NCBI GenBank assembly: GCA_029880775.1
Contig: JAOUNV010000065.1
Location: forward strand, 1-7,820
DNA from: Nitrospinota bacterium
GTDB lineage: Bacteria; Nitrospinota_A; UBA7883
Length of the DNA: 7,820 nt
Reading direction: 5' to 3'
Position numbers and translations under genes: made by a program. The first letter of the stretch is position 1; the number at the start of each line of letters is the position of its first letter. The notes under the pieces were generated by a model, which had not been told where the DNA came from, made no database searches, and saw only the letters and a program-made list of their open reading frames with translations. Below are positions 5,281 to 7,820 of the stretch, one piece after another.

Positions 5281-7758
5281 TTATTCTTCAATTTCCCATT
5301 CGGCTCCAAGCCTATTTTCTCCCTTGCGCCCAGAGTGGGTGTATATCTCCACCCTCACCCCATCCGTCCATAGTGTTACCTCCCCATCCATGTCTGTCCG
5401 GAACACTGTCACCCCCCTGTTCTCCAATCTTTGGATCACATTCCGGTTCGGCTGCCCATGGCGGTTTCCCTTCCCCACGCTTATCATCGCAAACTCCGGA
5501 TCCACCGCCTCCAAAAACTTGCTGGAACTGGATGTAGCAGAGCCATGGTGGGGAATCTTCAAGACCTGCGCACGAATATCCGCGCCGGTGGATACCAGCC
5601 ATTTCTCAACTGTGCTGTCTATATCGCCCGACAGGAGGATTGAAACCTTTCCATACGAGACTTTTAAAACCAGCGAACGGTTGTTCGAGCTGTCAGGATA
5701 TGGCAGATGGCCCCGGGGAGGATTGAGAACGGTTATCAAAGGTCCCCGCTCAAACTTCACTGTCTCCCCTGCGGCCAGCGGCCTGTATACCCCCCTGACG
5801 ACAGCCCATCCCCGTAAAGCGGCCATGGCCGGCTTGGCTTTTGGTCCGTTAGCGAAATAGACTGCCCGAGGGGGAATTCTGTCAAAAAGGCCCATTGCGC
5901 CACCGATATGGTCATAATCACCATGGGTGGCGAAAAACGCGTCGAGCCCGCTCTTGCCCATCCGCCAGACCGCTGGCGCCACCACCATTCGCCCCACGTC
6001 AAACGACGGAGAAGAGCGCCCCGCGTCCACCACCGCCACCCCTCCGGGCCAGGAGATAAGGGCGCTGTCACTCTGCCCAACGTCCAAAATTCTGATCGTC
6101 ATCCCCTCTTCCAGCTGTCTTGCCGCATAACCGCCTGCCGCAATGGTTACCGCCAGCAGAAGCGACACTCCCACCCGTCTATTCCTGGCGGCGCCAGGCC
6201 GCAAAATGATGAACAGAGCTACTGCAAAATAGAAAGCAGCATAAGCCGCCCCCGGCGCGGAGGAGAGGTATACGAAAGAAAAGGGGAGCTCCACCGCCCA
6301 ATGTGTTATGGCGGTGATCAGATGGATCAGCCATCCGGAAAGCTGTATCAGCGGCGCCCAGTCTAGCAGCAGCCCGGCTATTCCCATCGGAACAGCCACC
6401 GAACCCAGAATCACCACCGGCGCATTAATCAGCGGCCCAACCAGTGATACAGTGTGAAAATGTGTCGCCACCAGCGGCCCGGAGCCGATGACTGCGAATA
6501 CTGATATGGCCAGCGCTGAAGACAGCACAGGAAACCGGGCCATCGCCCTGGCGGCCCACCCCGGCGCCAGCCTCCGTAGCGGATCCTCCCTGGTGTCCGC
6601 ATTCCAGCTATTGAAGTACTTCTCCAGAAAGATGGTGATAAAGAAAACCGCCGTAAAGCTCAGCTGGAACGAAATTGTGAACAGCGCCCCAGGTTCCATG
6701 ATCAGGATCACCCCCATGGCTGCGGCGAAGGCCATATAAAACTCCCTTGGTCTCCCCAACGCCACCAGCGCCAGATAAGTCCCGATCATTATCCCCGCCC
6801 GCAAGGCCGACGCCGGCGGCCCTGTGTACAACACAAACAGCCAAACCGCTGGAAGAGTAAGGATCGCGGCCAGCCTGACTGGAACACCCGCTGACGCGAA
6901 CCTTCGACTGACGGAATATATTAACGCGAACAGGAGCGCCTTGAACATAAAGAAGACAGCTCCCGCCACAAACCCCACATGCAAGCCGGACACCGCCAGC
7001 AGATGCGCCGTCCCCCCCCTGGAAAACACTTCGCGAAGCGGAAGATTCACCAGCCCCTGGTCACCAGTCAACATCGCCTTTGCCGCAGCCAGGGTGTCCT
7101 GATCGTCAATGAGCCTTGCCAGCCGCGCCCCCGCCCTGCGCCTGGCTTTTTCCATTACCCTAGCCACAGAAAGCTTCCGGTCAATCAGCTTCGTTCCGGC
7201 CGTTTTCCGGGCGATCACCCTCCCGGCGATTCCCTTGTCCCGCATATATTGTTCATAATCCCAGCCTCCCTTATTCCGGAACCCGTGGATCGGCAATAAT
7301 TTGGCGCGCTGTATATAAAAGACATCCCCCGGCGAGGCATGGGCCAGCGGATGGGAATGCCTGAAATATCCCACGACCCGGACATTGACATCCACTCCCC
7401 CGATATTTTTGACCAGAAGAATGACACGGACGTTTCTAATCCTCTCCGAATCGGCAGTGACCACTTCCACTTCCATGGATGTGGACTTGCCGAAAAGCCC
7501 CGCCCGAGCCAGGACCTGCGCAGGATCATCGACATCATGAGCAATTATTAACAAAGCGCCCATCACCAGGGACACCGCCATCAGCGCCCCCACTCGCCTT
7601 CCCGCCAGATATATGGTGGCGGCCACGCTGAAAGCCGCGATTCCCGCCACAGCCGGGTCCAGCACATAAAATCGCCCCAGCGCTATCCCCGTAGCCAGGG
7701 CGAATACGGCAGACATCCCAGGCCTGGCCTTTATGACGTTTTGGATATCCTGCGCCAC
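5281..7758 (-). CDS. comEC: ComEC/Rec2 family DNA-uptake channel protein
   Basis: ComEC is the inner-membrane channel that carries single-stranded DNA into the cytoplasm during natural transformation. This 825-residue protein has the full family architecture. About three N-terminal membrane helices lie at 15-73, followed by a soluble DUF4131/OB-like region at about 90-185. The polytopic Competence domain at about 230-520 holds the signature HLLAVSGLHVG at 252-262. The C-terminal metallo-beta-lactamase-like domain spans about 553-805, with ILDVGQSDS at 557-565, the metal motif THGDYDHIGG at 611-620, SGDID at 710-714 and KIPHHGS at 734-740. The usual NRYGHP-type motif reads NRHGQP (765-770), with Gln replacing the expected His. 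The start used is GTG at 7758 with only weak purine-rich sequence before it. ATG at 7716 (Met15) is an alternative, and an in-frame stop at 7804-7806 limits extension. It lies upstream of the histidine kinase on the same strand. No pilus, comEA or dprA gene is present to confirm competence. Confidence 0.93.
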   Translation of the reverse strand: MAQDIQNVIKARPGMSAVFALATGIALGRFYVLDPAVAGIAAFSVAATIYLAGRRVGALMAVSLVMGALLIIAHDVDDPAQVLARAGLFGKSTSMEVEVVTADSERIRNVRVILLVKNIGGVDVNVRVVGYFRHSHPLAHASPGDVFYIQRAKLLPIHGFRNKGGWDYEQYMRDKGIAGRVIARKTAGTKLIDRKLSVARVMEKARRRAGARLARLIDDQDTLAAAKAMLTGDQGLVNLPLREVFSRGGTAHLLAVSGLHVGFVAGAVFFMFKALLFALIYSVSRRFASAGVPVRLAAILTLPAVWLFVLYTGPPASALRAGIMIGTYLALVALGRPREFYMAFAAAMGVILIMEPGALFTISFQLSFTAVFFITIFLEKYFNSWNADTREDPLRRLAPGWAARAMARFPVLSSALAISVFAVIGSGPLVATHFHTVSLVGPLINAPVVILGSVAVPMGIAGLLLDWAPLIQLSGWLIHLITAITHWAVELPFSFVYLSSAPGAAYAAFYFAVALFIILRPGAARNRRVGVSLLLAVTIAAGGYAARQLEEGMTIRILDVGQSDSALISWPGGVAVVDAGRSSPSFDVGRMVVAPAVWRMGKSGLDAFFATHGDYDHIGGAMGLFDRIPPRAVYFANGPKAKPAMAALRGWAVVRGVYRPLAAGETVKFERGPLITVLNPPRGHLPYPDSSNNRSLVLKVSYGKVSILLSGDIDSTVEKWLVSTGADIRAQVLKIPHHGSATSSSSKFLEAVDPEFAMISVGKGNRHGQPNRNVIQRLENRGVTVFRTDMDGEVTLWTDGVRVEIYTHSGRKGENRLGAEWEIEE

Positions 7759-7803
7759 ACTCTTTCGCCTGTTTCTCCAAAGGTTTGTAGAAAGGGAATC
7801 GAA

Positions 7804-7820
7804 TTACCTTATAATAAACG
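7804..7820. promoter_or_regulatory. AT-rich promoter-like sequence at the window edge
   Basis: The segment reads TATTAT on the minus strand at 7816-7811, suitably placed (about 50 nt) upstream of the comEC start. It reads TATAAT on the plus strand at 7810-7815, which could serve a divergent gene outside the window. The comEC -35 region would fall beyond the end, so neither reading can be completed. Confidence 0.25.

Noticed and set aside
5066..5860. Plus-strand open frame of 264 codons across the comEC-kinase junction
   Set aside because: It is antisense to the conserved metallo-beta-lactamase domain of ComEC and the kinase N-terminus and has no recognisable motif.
1..7820. A defence, mobile-element or other new multi-gene system
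   Set aside because: No nuclease, recombinase, toxin-antitoxin, reverse transcriptase, direct-repeat array or retron-like structure is visible; the genes are individually familiar families.

Overview
This window carries six protein-coding genes and little intergenic DNA. By eye the composition is moderately GC-rich (not computed), with AT-rich patches only in the two promoter-bearing gaps. The content suggests a diderm (Gram-negative-type) bacterium: a secreted DUF1439/YceB-like protein, a Cache-type membrane histidine kinase, a full-length ComEC and the QueH form of epoxyqueuosine reductase. I cannot name a phylum from the sequence. There are no tRNAs, rRNAs, insertion sequences, CRISPR arrays or integration signatures that I can see.

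Layout. A patatin-like phospholipase (+, 71-958) meets a class I SAM-dependent methyltransferase (-, 936-1781) tail to tail, and their 3' ends overlap by 23 bp. The methyltransferase lies downstream of queH (-, 1778-2407) with an ATGA stop/start overlap, so these two form an operon. queH diverges from a DUF1439 (YceB-like) secreted protein (+, 2495-3040). The short gap between them holds a perfect 6+1+6 palindrome, a possible operator. Next comes a sensor histidine kinase (-, 3093-5210) with a dCache-like extracellular domain and a PAS domain. Upstream of it on the same strand is comEC (-, 5281-7758), a complete DNA-uptake channel with its metallo-beta-lactamase domain. A good extended -10 promoter lies in the comEC-kinase gap, so the kinase can probably be transcribed on its own.

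How they work together. Only queH plus the methyltransferase is a firm transcriptional unit. ComEC and the kinase may share transcripts, but no response regulator and no other competence gene is in view. I see no coherent new multi-gene system here. The most useful leads are the intergenic palindrome, the HELATP phosphoacceptor motif of the orphan kinase, a His-to-Gln change in a usually conserved ComEC motif, and the coupling of an uncharacterised methyltransferase to queH.
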